64,000 nucleotides of DNA from Streptomyces typhae (GCF_009755605.1 NZ_WPNZ01000023.1:1-64000), one strand, 5' to 3'. Positions 34,893-44,659 are shown, counted from the first letter of the stretch. Numbers and translations: made by a program. The notes: generated by a model not told the origin, from the sequence alone.

Positions 34893-36014
34893 TCAGCTGT
34901 GGCCGGGTGATCGTGGCGGGCTGACCGTCGTTCGTGGCGGACGTCGCTCGGACGAGGTGCGCACGATCAGTTCGGTCGGTATCACCTGCTCGACGGGTCG
35001 GCCGGCGTCGAGCCCCTCGATGGCGTCGATGAGGAGCTGGACGACGGCGGTGCCGATGCGCCGTGGCTTCAGCGAGAGCGTGGTGATGGGCGGTTCGGTG
35101 GTGGCGTACACGGTGGACTCGCTACAGCACACGAGCAGCAGGTCGTCGGGTACGCGCAGGCCGTAGCGGCGGGCGGCGGCGAGCAGGTCGGTGCCGTTCG
35201 GGTCGAACAGGCCGTACACCGCGTCCGGCCGGTCCGGGCGGGCGAGCAGCCGGTCGGCTGCGACGGCGCCCGCGCAGGGGTCGTGCGCGGGGTAGGACTC
35301 GTACACCGGGTCCTGGCCGACGCGCTCGCACCAGCGCAGATAGGCGGTGGTGGAGAGATGGGTGTAGGTGTCGGTGGTGGTGCCCGTGAGCAGGCCGATG
35401 CGGCGTGCTCCGGCCGCCGCGAGATGTTCGAGGATCTCCAGGACGGCGGCCTCGTGGTCGTTGTCGACCCAGGCCGTGACCGGGAGCGAACCGGCCGGGC
35501 GGCCGTCGGAGACCACCGGGAGGCCCTGCCGCACCAACTCGCTGACCACCGGGTCGTGGTCGGAGGGGTCGACGACGACCGTGCCGTCGAGGGCGACGTT
35601 GGACCATACGTCGACGGGACTGCGGCGGGAGGTGGCGGGGAGAATGACCAGGGCGTAGCCCCGGGCGAGCGCGGCCGAGGTCGCGGCTCTCGCCATCTCC
35701 GCGAAGTACGCGAATTCCGTGAAGGTGAAAGGTTCATCCCCGTACGTCGTCACGGTGAGGCCGATGAGGCCCGATTTGCCGGTACGGAGGGTTCGGGCCG
35801 CGGCCGACGGGCGGTAGCCCAGGCGGTCGGCGACCTCGCGGACATGGCGTCGCGTGGCGTCGGGCAGCCTGCCCTTGCCGTTGAGGGCGTCTGAGACAGT
35901 CGTGATGGAGACACCGGCTGCTGCGGCGACGTCTCTGATACCCGCTCGGCTTTGCCGGTTGCCCCGGCGGGAGGTCTCCGCTCGGCTCACCTGGTGCTTC
36001 CCTGCTGCTGTCAT
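34893..36014 (-). CDS. LacI-family transcriptional regulator
   Basis: A 373-residue LacI regulator. The HTH reads AGVSITTVSDALNGKG and the hinge LGYRPSAAARTLRTGKSG. The periplasmic-binding-protein-like effector domain follows to the end. ATG 36014 gives the usual N-terminus with about 24 extra residues before the HTH. The frame is open to 36245 but lacks support there. No sugar operon is adjacent, so the target is elsewhere or is the gene itself. Effector unknown. Confidence 0.9.
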   Translation of the reverse strand: MTAAGKHQVSRAETSRRGNRQSRAGIRDVAAAAGVSITTVSDALNGKGRLPDATRRHVREVADRLGYRPSAAARTLRTGKSGLIGLTVTTYGDEPFTFTEFAYFAEMARAATSAALARGYALVILPATSRRSPVDVWSNVALDGTVVVDPSDHDPVVSELVRQGLPVVSDGRPAGSLPVTAWVDNDHEAAVLEILEHLAAAGARRIGLLTGTTTDTYTHLSTTAYLRWCERVGQDPVYESYPAHDPCAGAVAADRLLARPDRPDAVYGLFDPNGTDLLAAARRYGLRVPDDLLLVCCSESTVYATTEPPITTLSLKPRRIGTAVVQLLIDAIEGLDAGRPVEQVIPTELIVRTSSERRPPRTTVSPPRSPGHS

Positions 36015-36501
36015 GGCGAGCCGATAGTAGGGCTCATGGGGGTGGGTAGTGCGGACGCATATGCACCCGTTGACAGGCACGTTTCTGCATGGTGGAAAAC
36101 ACTCAATGACCTTGGAAACATAGGGAGTTGGGCCTGTAGTGAGGCATCGGTACCTTGTCGTCGCGCGGGGGCCTGCCAAATGACCCAGGTCTCGAAGAGG
36201 TCTCAACTCACCTTCACGGGTGATGCGCGCCACGGAGTGAGCCACCGGCGCGTGCCGGAACGAGAAACGCTCCCCCCTGCCCGGTGCCCTGTGGCCCCTG
36301 GTGCGGGGTGCCGTGACGCCCTCGTGCGGGCCGCTGCCGACCGTCCTCCATTGGTGCGTCCCGGGTGTGGACCGGTGCCGTGGTCCGGTGCCGTGGTCCG
36401 GTGTCGTTGTCCGGACCGAGACCGATGACCCATTCGCAGCGGCGCCGAATCCTCATAAGGTGAGAATCATTGAAGTCCGGATGATCACGAGGAGGACCGC
36501 G
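36015..36501. other. Divergent promoter region of the lacI-type gene and hisC, with a 13-base repeat
   Basis: 487 bases between divergent genes with no convincing gene. At 36372-36410 is a triple 13-base repeat (CCGGTGCCGTGGT, third copy changed). I see no clear LacI-type operator. Confidence 0.5.
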
Positions 36502-37581
36502 GTGAGTGAGACGAGTCCGAGGCTGCGCGCCGAGCTGGAGGGGATTCCCACCTACAAGCCGGGCAAGCCCGCCGCGGCCGGTGGTCCGGTGGCCTACAAG
36601 CTGTCCTCGAACGAGAACCCCTACCCGCCGCTGCCCGGCGTCATGGAGAGCGTGCTCGCCACGGCCGGGAGCTTCAACCGCTACCCCGACATGGCCTGCA
36701 CCGGCCTGATGACCGAGCTGGCCGACCGCTTCGGCGTGCCCGTCTCGCACATCGCCACCGGCACCGGCTCCGTCGGCGTCGCCCAGCAGCTGATCCAGGC
36801 GACCGCGGGTCCGGGCGACGAAGTGATCTACGCGTGGCGCTCCTTCGAGGCGTACCCGATCATCACGCAGGTGAGCGGCGCCACGTCGGTGCGGGTGCCG
36901 CTGACGCCGGGCGAGGTGCACGACCTGGACGCGATGGCCGCGGCGATCACCGACCGCACGCGCCTGATCTTCGTCTGCAACCCCAACAACCCCACCGGCA
37001 CGGTGGTGCGCCGGGCCGAGCTCGAACGTTTCCTGGACCGGGTGCCGAGCGACGTCCTCGTCGTGCTCGACGAGGCGTACCGGGAGTTCATCCGCGACCC
37101 CGAGGTGCCGGACGGCATCGAGATCTACCGTGACCGGCCGAACGTCTGCGTTCTGCGTACGTTCTCCAAGGCGTACGGCCTGGCGGGCCTGCGGGTCGGC
37201 TTCGCGGTCGGCCACGAGCCGGTGGCCGCCGCGCTGCGCAAGACGGCGGTGCCCTTCGGCGTGAGCCAGCTCGCGCAGGACGCGGCGGTGGCCTCGCTGC
37301 GCGCCGAGGACGAGCTGATGGGCCGGGTCGGGGCGCTGGTGGGCGAGCGCACGCGGGTGGCCGAGGCGCTGCGCGGCCAGGGCTGGACGGTCCCGGAGAC
37401 GCAGGCGAACTTCGTGTGGCTGCGTCTCGGCGACCGGACGGTGGACTTCGCGGCGGCGTGCGAGAAGGCGGGTGTGGTCGTGCGGCCCTTCGCGGGTGAG
37501 GGAGCGCGGATCACGATCGGCGAGACCGAGGCGAACGACATCTTCCTGCAGGCGGCGGAGACGTTCCGCAAGGAGCTCTAG
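36502..37581 (+). CDS. hisC: Histidinol-phosphate/aromatic aminotransferase (HisC2/Pat type)
   Basis: A 359-residue class I/II PLP aminotransferase. The PLP lysine lies in TFSKAYGLAGLRVG, and NPNNPTGTVV, LSSNENPY and the Arg-binding AGVVVRPF...RITIG are present. It transaminates histidinol phosphate or aromatic 2-oxo acids. A lone gene away from the his operon is more likely a second copy working on phenylalanine/tyrosine synthesis, which would fit pheA later in the window. GTG 36502 is used because GGAGGA lies five bases upstream. Confidence 0.88.
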   Translation: MSETSPRLRAELEGIPTYKPGKPAAAGGPVAYKLSSNENPYPPLPGVMESVLATAGSFNRYPDMACTGLMTELADRFGVPVSHIATGTGSVGVAQQLIQATAGPGDEVIYAWRSFEAYPIITQVSGATSVRVPLTPGEVHDLDAMAAAITDRTRLIFVCNPNNPTGTVVRRAELERFLDRVPSDVLVVLDEAYREFIRDPEVPDGIEIYRDRPNVCVLRTFSKAYGLAGLRVGFAVGHEPVAAALRKTAVPFGVSQLAQDAAVASLRAEDELMGRVGALVGERTRVAEALRGQGWTVPETQANFVWLRLGDRTVDFAAACEKAGVVVRPFAGEGARITIGETEANDIFLQAAETFRKEL

Positions 37582-37753
37582 CCTCCCGGGACGGGACCAG
37601 GAGGGACCGACGGCAACCGTGCTGTCGGCCCCTCCCGCGTGTCGGCCGAAGAGCGGCCGGTGATCGCCCCGCGCACCCGGCCGCACCGTTCCCCGCAGTA
37701 ACGGGGACCCCCCATTCGGACATCGTCCGCCCGTACGACATAATGCTTGTGAA

Positions 37754-37769
37754 TGTGAACGCGTTCACA
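37754..37769. promoter_or_regulatory. Rex operator (ROP) upstream of cydA
   Basis: TGTGAACGCGTTCACA matches the Rex consensus TGTGAAC-N3-TTCACA exactly. Rex senses the NADH/NAD+ ratio and in S. coelicolor represses the cydABCD genes when oxygen is plentiful. About 92 bases before the cydA start. Confidence 0.93.
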
Positions 37770-37861
37770 AGCGCGTCCTAGTTGCTCCATGTATGTCGCC
37801 GACATCAGCGACATACAGAGCAAAATGCCGGTTCGACCACGGCACGTAAGGAGAAGTCGAC

Positions 37862-39406
37862 GTGGACCTGGCTCTGGCGCCGGAAACACTGGCGCGATGG
37901 CAGTTCGGCATCACCACCGTCTACCACTTCCTCTTCGTCCCCCTGACGATCTCCCTGGCCGCCCTCACGGCGATCCTCGAGACGGCCTGGGTGCGGACGG
38001 GCAAGGAGCACTACCTCAGAGCGACCAAGTTCTGGGGCAAGCTGTTCCTGATCAACATCGCGATGGGCGTCGTCACGGGCATCGTGCAGGAGTTCCAGTT
38101 CGGCATGAACTGGTCCGACTACTCGCGCTTCGTCGGCGACATCTTCGGTGCCCCGCTCGCCTTCGAGGCGCTGATCGCCTTCTTCTTCGAGTCGACCTTC
38201 ATCGGTCTGTGGATCTTCGGCTGGGACAAGCTCCCGAAGAAGCTGCACTGCGCCACGATCTGGATGGTGTCGATCGGCACCATCCTGTCGGCGTACTTCA
38301 TCATCGCCGCGAACGCCTTTATGCAGCACCCGGTCGGCTACCGGATCACGGAGCGGGACGGCAAGGAGCGCGCCGAGCTGACGGACTTCGCCAAGGTCCT
38401 CTTCCAGGAGACGACGCTCGTCAACTTCTTCCATGTGATCGCCGCGTCGGTCCTGGTCGGCGGCGCCTTCATGACCGGCATCGCGATCTTCCACCTGCGC
38501 AAGAAGCAGCATGTCCGCACTATGCGGATGTCGCTGCGCCTCGGCCTGGTCACCGCGTTCGCCGGCACCCTGCTCACCGTCATCAGTGCCGACACCCTCG
38601 GCAAGGTGATGTACGAGCAGCAGCCGATGAAGATGTCGGCCGCCGAGGCCCTGTGGGAGTCCGAGAAACCGGCACCGTTCTCGATCTTCGCGTACGGCGA
38701 CGTCGCCGAGGGCCACAACAAGGTCGCCATCGAGATCCCCGGGATACTGTCCTTCCTCGCCAAGAACGACTTCAGCTCCGAGATCCCCGGCATCAACGAC
38801 ATCAACCGGGAGTCCCAGGAGAAGTACGGCCCCGGCGACTACCGGCCGAACATCCCCACCGCGTACTGGTCCTACCGCTGGATGATCGGCTTCGGCGGCG
38901 TCTCGATGGCGCTGTGCACCGCCGGACTCTGGCTCACCCGGCGCAGGTTCTGGCTGGCGCCCGAGCACCGCACCGGCGCGGACGACGTACCGAAGCTGAT
39001 GCTCACCAAGAACCGGGAGCTGGCGCCGAAGCTGGGCATCTGGTGGTGGCGGCTGTCCCAGTGGACGCTGATCTTCCCGCTCATCGGCACCGCCTGGGGC
39101 TGGATCTTCACCGAGACCGGCAGGCAGCCCTGGGTCGTCTACGGCGTCCTGCGCACCGAGGACGCGGTCTCCCCCGGCGTGTCGCAGGGTGAGGTGCTCA
39201 CCTCGCTGATCGTCTTCACCCTCATCTACGCGATCCTCGCCGTCATCGAGGTCAGGCTGCTGCTCAAGTACGTCCGCCAGGGACCGCCGCAGCTCACCGA
39301 GGCCGACCTCAACCCGCCCACCAGGATCGGCGGCCCGCCCGGCGGCGCGGGCGCGGACACCGACGCCGACGCCGAGGCCGACCGGCCCATGGCCTTCTCG
39401 TACTGA
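37862..39406 (+). CDS. cydA: Cytochrome bd ubiquinol/menaquinol oxidase subunit I
   Basis: A 514-residue membrane protein with about nine transmembrane segments. It holds the haems of the bd oxidase, which reduces oxygen with high affinity and without pumping protons. The axial His is in TTVYHFLFVPLTI, and the GRQPW motif (TETGRQPWVVYGV) marks the quinol/haem site. GTG 37862 follows AAGGAGAAG. The Q-loop is of the short type usual in actinomycetes. It is the first gene of the Rex-regulated run and lies 14 bases before cydB. Confidence 0.96.
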   Translation: MDLALAPETLARWQFGITTVYHFLFVPLTISLAALTAILETAWVRTGKEHYLRATKFWGKLFLINIAMGVVTGIVQEFQFGMNWSDYSRFVGDIFGAPLAFEALIAFFFESTFIGLWIFGWDKLPKKLHCATIWMVSIGTILSAYFIIAANAFMQHPVGYRITERDGKERAELTDFAKVLFQETTLVNFFHVIAASVLVGGAFMTGIAIFHLRKKQHVRTMRMSLRLGLVTAFAGTLLTVISADTLGKVMYEQQPMKMSAAEALWESEKPAPFSIFAYGDVAEGHNKVAIEIPGILSFLAKNDFSSEIPGINDINRESQEKYGPGDYRPNIPTAYWSYRWMIGFGGVSMALCTAGLWLTRRRFWLAPEHRTGADDVPKLMLTKNRELAPKLGIWWWRLSQWTLIFPLIGTAWGWIFTETGRQPWVVYGVLRTEDAVSPGVSQGEVLTSLIVFTLIYAILAVIEVRLLLKYVRQGPPQLTEADLNPPTRIGGPPGGAGADTDADAEADRPMAFSY

Positions 39407-39420
39407 AGGAGACAGGCGAC

Positions 39421-40473
39421 ATGGAACTTCACGACGTCTGGTTCGTACTCATCGCCGTCCTGTGGATCGGCTACTTCTTCCTCGAAGGCTTCGACTTCGG
39501 AGTCGGCGTCCTCACCAAACTGCTCGCCCGCGACCGCACCGAGAAGCGGGTGCTCATCAACACCATCGGCCCGGTCTGGGACGGCAACGAGGTGTGGTTG
39601 CTCACGGCGGGCGGCGCGACCTTCGCCGCCTTCCCCGAGTGGTACGCGACGCTGTTCTCCGGCTTCTATCTGCCGCTGCTGATCATTCTGCTCTGCCTGA
39701 TCGTGCGCGGTGTCGCCTTCGAGTACCGCGCGAAGCGCCCCGAGGAGCGCTGGCAGACCAACTGGGAACACGCGATCTTCTGGACCTCGCTGCTCCCGGC
39801 GTTCCTGTGGGGCGTGGCCTTCGGCAACATCGTGCGCGGCGTCAAGATCGACGCGCAGAAGGAGTACGTGGGCAACGTCCTCGACCTGCTCAACCCGTAC
39901 TCGCTCCTGGGCGGCCTGGTCACCCTGGCGCTGTTCACCTTCCACGGCACGGTGTTCACGGCCCTGAAGACGGTCGGCGACATCCGGATACGGGCGCGGA
40001 GGCTGGCGCTCGCCCTGGGCCTGGTCACCGCGGTGCTCGCGCTCGGCTTCCTCGTCTGGACGCAGGCCGACAAGGGCGACGGCAAGAGCCTGGCCGCGAT
40101 GATCGTGGCGGTGGTGGCCCTGGCCGCAGCCGTCGTGGCGATCAAGCTCGGGCGCGAGGGCTGGTCATTCGCCCTCTCGGGCGTCACGATCGTCGCCGCC
40201 GTCGCGATGCTCTTCCTGACGCTGTTCCCGAACGTCATGCCGTCGTCGCTGAACGAGGACTGGAGCCTCACGGTCACCAACGCCTCGTCCACCCCCTACA
40301 CCCTGAAGATCATGACCTGGTGCGCGGGTGTCGCGACGCCGATCGTGCTGCTCTACCAGTCGTGGACGTACTGGGTGTTCCGCAAGCGGATCGGCACGCA
40401 GCACATCGCGCCCGATCCGCATGCGCCCGATCCGCGTGCCGACGGTGCGCATGCGACCGACGCCGCGCAGTGA
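39421..40473 (+). CDS. cydB: Cytochrome bd oxidase subunit II
   Basis: A 350-residue membrane protein with about eight to nine segments. It pairs with CydA to form the bd oxidase. WDGNEVWLLTAGGATFAAFP is the family signature after the first segment, and FLEGFDFGVG is the standard opening. Starts at ATG 39421, with GGAGA upstream. The C-terminus is a short tail rich in His/Pro/Asp (HAPDPRADGAHATD). Confidence 0.96.
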   Translation: MELHDVWFVLIAVLWIGYFFLEGFDFGVGVLTKLLARDRTEKRVLINTIGPVWDGNEVWLLTAGGATFAAFPEWYATLFSGFYLPLLIILLCLIVRGVAFEYRAKRPEERWQTNWEHAIFWTSLLPAFLWGVAFGNIVRGVKIDAQKEYVGNVLDLLNPYSLLGGLVTLALFTFHGTVFTALKTVGDIRIRARRLALALGLVTAVLALGFLVWTQADKGDGKSLAAMIVAVVALAAAVVAIKLGREGWSFALSGVTIVAAVAMLFLTLFPNVMPSSLNEDWSLTVTNASSTPYTLKIMTWCAGVATPIVLLYQSWTYWVFRKRIGTQHIAPDPHAPDPRADGAHATDAAQ

Positions 40474-40692
40474 GAGTGCGCGGGCATGCCCGGCGAGTGC
40501 GCGGTCGTGACGATCGCTGACGGGATCGCGCGTCCGAGCCGACGGGATCGCGCCGAGGTGACGAAGTCGTGCGGAGAACTTCGTGACGACGCCGCACGTA
40601 GAGCTAGGGTGACGAGGCTGTGTACAGAGCTTGCGTGCCGAGGCCATGTACTGACCCAACTCGCCCCGCGTTCAAGCTCCTTCGGAGGGTGT

Positions 40693-40706
40693 GTTTCACG
40701 TGAAAC
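40693..40706. promoter_or_regulatory. parS: parS, perfect consensus, covering the cydDC start region
   Basis: GTTTCACGTGAAAC lies between the GGAGGG ribosome site (40684) and just past the likely start GTG 40700. It is therefore part of both a ParB site and the translation start of the cydDC gene. Confidence 0.9.
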
Positions 40707-43700
40707 CGATTGACCCGCGCCTGTTCCGGTACGCCCGTGCCACGCGCTTCTTCCTCGTCGCGGTGGTGGTACTCGGCCTGGCCGGCGCGGGCCTCGTCGT
40801 CGCCCAGGCGATGCTGATCGCCGAGATCGTGGTGGGCGGCTTCCAGGACGGCCTCGACGCCGGTGACCTGCGTACGCCGCTGGTTCTGCTGGCGGTGGTC
40901 GCGGTGGGCCGGGCGCTGGTGGCATGGCTCACCGAACTCGCCGCGCACCGGGCGAGCGCCGCGGTCAAGTCGGAGCTGCGGGGCCGGCTCCTGGAGCGGG
41001 CGGGCGAGCTCGGTCCGGGCTGGCTGACCGGTCAGCGGACCGGCTCGCTGATCACGCTGGCCACCCGGGGCGTCGACGCGCTCGACGACTACTTCTCCCG
41101 CTATCTGCCGCAGCTCGGGCTCGCGGTCGTGGTGCCGGCCGCGGTGCTGCTGCGCGTGGTCACCGAGGACTGGGTCTCCGCGGCGATCATCGTGGCGACG
41201 CTGCCGCTGATCCCCGTCTTCATGATGCTGATCGGCTGGGCCACGCAGGCCCGTATGGACCGCCAGTGGCAGCTCCTGTCCCGCCTCTCCGGGCACTTCC
41301 TGGACGTCGTCGCGGGTCTGCCGACGCTGAAGGTGTTCGGCCGGGCCAAGGCGCAGGCCGAGGCGATCCGGAAGATCACCGGGGAGTACCGGCGTGCGAC
41401 GATGCGCACCCTGCGCATCGCGTTCCTGTCGTCGTTCGCCCTGGAACTCCTCGCCACCATCTCGGTGGCGCTCGTCGCCGTCACCATCGGCATGCGGCTC
41501 GTCCACGGCGACATGGAGCTGTACGACGGCCTGGTCGTCCTCATCCTCGCGCCCGAGGCGTATCTGCCGCTGCGGCAGGTCGGGGCGCGGTACCACGCCG
41601 CAGCGGAGGGACTCGCCGCCGCGGAGGAGATCTTCGGGGTGCTCGAGACCCCGGTTCCGGCCGGGGGGACGGGGCCGGTGCCCGAGCGGGGCGGGCTGCG
41701 GGTGGACGGCCTCACCGTCCGGTACCCCGGGCGCACGGAGGACGCTGTCTCCGGGGCGTCGTTCTCGGTCGCGGCCGGGGAGACGGTGGCCCTGGTGGGG
41801 CCGAGCGGCTCCGGCAAGTCGACCGTCCTGAGCGCGCTGTTGGGCTTTGTCCGGCCTGCTGGGGGGCGGGTTCTGGTCGGGGGCGGTGACGTCGGCCGTT
41901 GCGGTGCCGATGGCGGTGGTGTTGGTGTTGGTGGCGGCGGTGCTGATGCTGATGCTGGTGTCGGTGTCGGTGTCGGTGTCGGTGCTGGTGCTGGTGCTGG
42001 TGTCGGTGAGAGCGATCTCGCTGACGTCGAGCTTGAGCGGTGGCGCGAGCGGGTTGCCTGGGTGCCGCAGCGGCCGCACCTGTTCGCGGGCAGCATCGCG
42101 GACAACGTGCGGTTGGCCCGCCCCGGGGCGGACGACGCGGCCGTGGCTGGGGCGCTGCGTGCCGCGGGGGCCTGGGAGTTCGTGACCGGGCTGCCCCGGG
42201 GCGTCGAGACCGTCCTCGGGGAGGACGGGGTCGGGCTCTCCGCCGGGCAGCGGCAGCGGGTCGCTCTGGCGCGGGCGTTTCTTGCCGATCGGCCTGTGGT
42301 GCTTCTGGACGAGCCCACTGCCGCGTTGGACGGGGAGACCGAGGCCGGAGTCGTCGAGGCGGTCCGGAGGCTGGCTGTCGGGCGGACCGTGGTTCTCGTA
42401 GTCCACCGGCCTGCGCTGCTTGCGGTCGCCGACCGGGTCGTACGGGTGGGCGCTGACGCGGACGGTGCCCCGAACCTCGGGCACAGCGGCAGGGGTGGGA
42501 GCGAGGCTGTCGCCCTCAGCGGCAGTGGGGCTGTCGTCCGTGGCGGGAGTGAAGGGACTGCCCCCGATTCCGCGGCTGCGTGGGGGGAGGCCCGCTCGGC
42601 GCGTGGGGTGCTCGCCCGGGTCAGGGAAGCGGCACGGGAGCGCAAGGGGAGGCTGGCGCTTGCGCTGTTCCTGGGGAGTCTCGCCCTCGGGAGCGCCGTG
42701 GGGCTCATGGCCACCTCCGGGTGGCTGATCTCGCGGGCCTCCGAGCAGCCCCCGGTGATGTACCTGATGATCGCCGTCACGGCGACCCGCGCCTTCGGTA
42801 TCGGGCGGGCCTGCTTCCGCTATGCCGAGCGGCTGGTGTCGCACGACGCGGTGCTGCGGATGCTGGCCGACACCAGGGTCGCGGTGTTCCGGCGCCTGGA
42901 ACGCCTCGCCCCGGCGGGCCTGCGGACGACCCGCCGCGGCGACCTGCTGTCCCGCCTCGTCGCCGACGTGGACGCCCTCCAGGACTACTGGCTGCGCTGG
43001 CTGCTGCCCGCCGGTGCCGCCGCTCTCGTCAGCGCCGGTGCCGTCGGCTTCACCGCGTGGCTGCTCCCGGAGGCGGGGGCCGTCCTGGCCGTGGGCCTGC
43101 TGGCCGCCGGTGTCGGCGTGCCCCTCGTCAGCGGAGCCGTCGCCCGCCGCGCCGAGCGCAGGCTGGCCCCCGCGCGCGGTGTGCTCGCCACCAGGGTGGC
43201 CGACCTGCTCACCGGCACGGCCGAACTGACGGTCGCGGGTGCCCTGCGCGGCCGTACCGACCGGGCGAAGGCCGCCGACGCCGAGCTGACCCGGATCGCC
43301 GGGCGGACCGCGGGCGCCACCGCGCTCGGCGACGGGCTCGGCACCCTGGCCATGGGGCTGACGGTGGCGGCGGCCGCCTTCGTCGGCGTCCAGGGTGTGC
43401 ACGACGGTCGGCTCGGCGGCGTGGCGCTCGCCGTGGTCGTCCTCACCCCCCTCGCGGCGTTCGAGGCGGTGACGGGGCTGCCGCTCGCCGTGCAGTACCG
43501 CCAGCGCGTCAAGAAGAGCGCCGAGCGGGTCGTCGAGGTCCTCGACGCCCCTGAGCCCGTACCGGCCCCCGCGCCGGGTGAGCCCGTAACGGCCCCCGCG
43601 TCGGGTGAGCCCGTAACGGCCCCCGCGTCGGGTGAGCCCGTAACGGCCCCCGCGTCGGGTGAGCCCGTAACGGCCCCCGCGTCGGGTGAGCCCGTACCGG

Positions 43701-44596
43701 CTCCCGCGTCGGGTGAGCCCGTACCGGCTCCCGCGTCGGGTGAGCCCGTAACGGCCCCCACGCCGGGTGAGCCCGTCCCGACCCCCGCGGCTCCCGCCGC
43801 GGACCAGGTGCCCGAAGCCTCCGCCCCGGCCCCGCGGACGCCCTTCCCCCTGCGGCTCCAGTCGGTGCGCGCCCGCTACGACGGGCAGGACCGCGATGCC
43901 CTCGCGGACGTCTCGCTCACCCTGGAGCGCGGCCGTCGCGTCGCCGTCGTCGGCCCGTCCGGGTCCGGCAAGACGACGCTCGCCCATGTGCTGCTGCGCT
44001 TCCTCGGCACCGCCGACGGTACGTACACGCTGGGCGGCACGGACGTGTCGGCGCTCGACGGCGACACCGTGCGCCGCTCCGTCGGACTCTGCGCCCAGGA
44101 CGCCCACGTCTTCGACAGCACCGTCCGCGAGAACCTGCTGCTCGCCCGCAAGGACGCGGACGACGGGGAGCTGTACGCGGCGCTCGCGGCGGCACGCCTC
44201 GACGGCTGGGTGCGGTCCCTGCCCGAGGGGCTCGACACGCCGGTCGGCGAGCACGGCGCCCGTCTCTCCGGGGGCCAGCGGCAGCGTCTCGCGCTCGCCC
44301 GCGCCCTGCTGGCCGACTTCCCCGTCCTGGTGCTCGACGAGCCCGCCGAGCACCTCGACCTGCCGACCGCCGACGCGCTCACCGCCGACCTGCTCGCGGC
44401 CACCGAAGGCCGCACCACGGTGCTCATCACGCACCGTCTCGTCGGACTCGACAAAGTTGACGAGGTGCTCGTCCTGGATGCCGGGCGGGTGGTGCAGCGC
44501 GGTACGTACGACGAACTGCTCGCCGTCGACGGACCGCTGCGGCGGACACGGGAACGGGAATCGGCGGCGGATCTGCTGACGGGCGTCGGCGGCTGA
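40700..44596 (+). CDS. cydDC: CydDC fused ABC exporter required for cytochrome bd assembly
   Basis: A 1,298-residue fusion of the two half-transporters CydD and CydC, which export cysteine/glutathione and are needed to mature cytochrome bd. First NBD: Walker A VGPSGSGKST, signature LSAGQRQRVALARA, Walker B VVLLDEP. Second NBD: VGPSGSGKTT, LSGGQRQRLALARA, VLVLDEP. Two repeat-rich inserts are visible. One is about 45 Gly/Val/Ala-rich residues in NBD1 between Walker A and the WVPQRP Q-loop. The other is a GEPVTAPAS repeat linker before NBD2. GTG 40700 gives better spacing to GGAGGG than GTG 40691. The gene follows cydB by 226 bases and shares the Rex-regulated locus. Confidence 0.93.
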   Translation: MKPIDPRLFRYARATRFFLVAVVVLGLAGAGLVVAQAMLIAEIVVGGFQDGLDAGDLRTPLVLLAVVAVGRALVAWLTELAAHRASAAVKSELRGRLLERAGELGPGWLTGQRTGSLITLATRGVDALDDYFSRYLPQLGLAVVVPAAVLLRVVTEDWVSAAIIVATLPLIPVFMMLIGWATQARMDRQWQLLSRLSGHFLDVVAGLPTLKVFGRAKAQAEAIRKITGEYRRATMRTLRIAFLSSFALELLATISVALVAVTIGMRLVHGDMELYDGLVVLILAPEAYLPLRQVGARYHAAAEGLAAAEEIFGVLETPVPAGGTGPVPERGGLRVDGLTVRYPGRTEDAVSGASFSVAAGETVALVGPSGSGKSTVLSALLGFVRPAGGRVLVGGGDVGRCGADGGGVGVGGGGADADAGVGVGVGVGAGAGAGVGESDLADVELERWRERVAWVPQRPHLFAGSIADNVRLARPGADDAAVAGALRAAGAWEFVTGLPRGVETVLGEDGVGLSAGQRQRVALARAFLADRPVVLLDEPTAALDGETEAGVVEAVRRLAVGRTVVLVVHRPALLAVADRVVRVGADADGAPNLGHSGRGGSEAVALSGSGAVVRGGSEGTAPDSAAAWGEARSARGVLARVREAARERKGRLALALFLGSLALGSAVGLMATSGWLISRASEQPPVMYLMIAVTATRAFGIGRACFRYAERLVSHDAVLRMLADTRVAVFRRLERLAPAGLRTTRRGDLLSRLVADVDALQDYWLRWLLPAGAAALVSAGAVGFTAWLLPEAGAVLAVGLLAAGVGVPLVSGAVARRAERRLAPARGVLATRVADLLTGTAELTVAGALRGRTDRAKAADAELTRIAGRTAGATALGDGLGTLAMGLTVAAAAFVGVQGVHDGRLGGVALAVVVLTPLAAFEAVTGLPLAVQYRQRVKKSAERVVEVLDAPEPVPAPAPGEPVTAPASGEPVTAPASGEPVTAPASGEPVTAPASGEPVPAPASGEPVPAPASGEPVTAPTPGEPVPTPAAPAADQVPEASAPAPRTPFPLRLQSVRARYDGQDRDALADVSLTLERGRRVAVVGPSGSGKTTLAHVLLRFLGTADGTYTLGGTDVSALDGDTVRRSVGLCAQDAHVFDSTVRENLLLARKDADDGELYAALAAARLDGWVRSLPEGLDTPVGEHGARLSGGQRQRLALARALLADFPVLVLDEPAEHLDLPTADALTADLLAATEGRTTVLITHRLVGLDKVDEVLVLDAGRVVQRGTYDELLAVDGPLRRTRERESAADLLTGVGG
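41911..42009 (+). repeat. Low-complexity GGTGTC/GGTGCT tract in cydDC NBD1
   Basis: Hexamer repeats of GGTGTC then GGTGCT, plus GATGCT units, encoding GVGVGVGAGAGAG. It splits the first nucleotide-binding domain at a point where relatives have only a short turn (VLVGGxDLADV). Confidence 0.85.
43552..43791 (+). repeat. 27-base tandem repeat in cydDC linker
   Basis: About nine units of GAGCCCGTAACGGCCCCCGC plus seven more bases, encoding GEPVTAPAS over and over. It lies between the second membrane domain and NBD2. Confidence 0.95.
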
Positions 44597-44623
44597 GAGA
44601 GGTGGTTCGGAGTGGCTTCCGGA

Positions 44624-44659
44624 TGCCAGGGACCGGTCAAGGCTCGACTTTCCCTGGCA
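44624..44659. terminator. Hairpin after cydDC
   Basis: Perfect nine-base stem TGCCAGGGA (44624-44632) with TCCCTGGCA (44651-44659) around an 18-base loop. It lies between the cydDC stop and the sensor-kinase start, so it can end the cyd transcript or form a kinase leader structure. Confidence 0.65.

Noticed and set aside
36372..36410. 13-base repeat before hisC as a regulator-binding array
   Set aside because: It lacks dyad symmetry and lies among other simple repeats of the window, so slippage is the simpler explanation.
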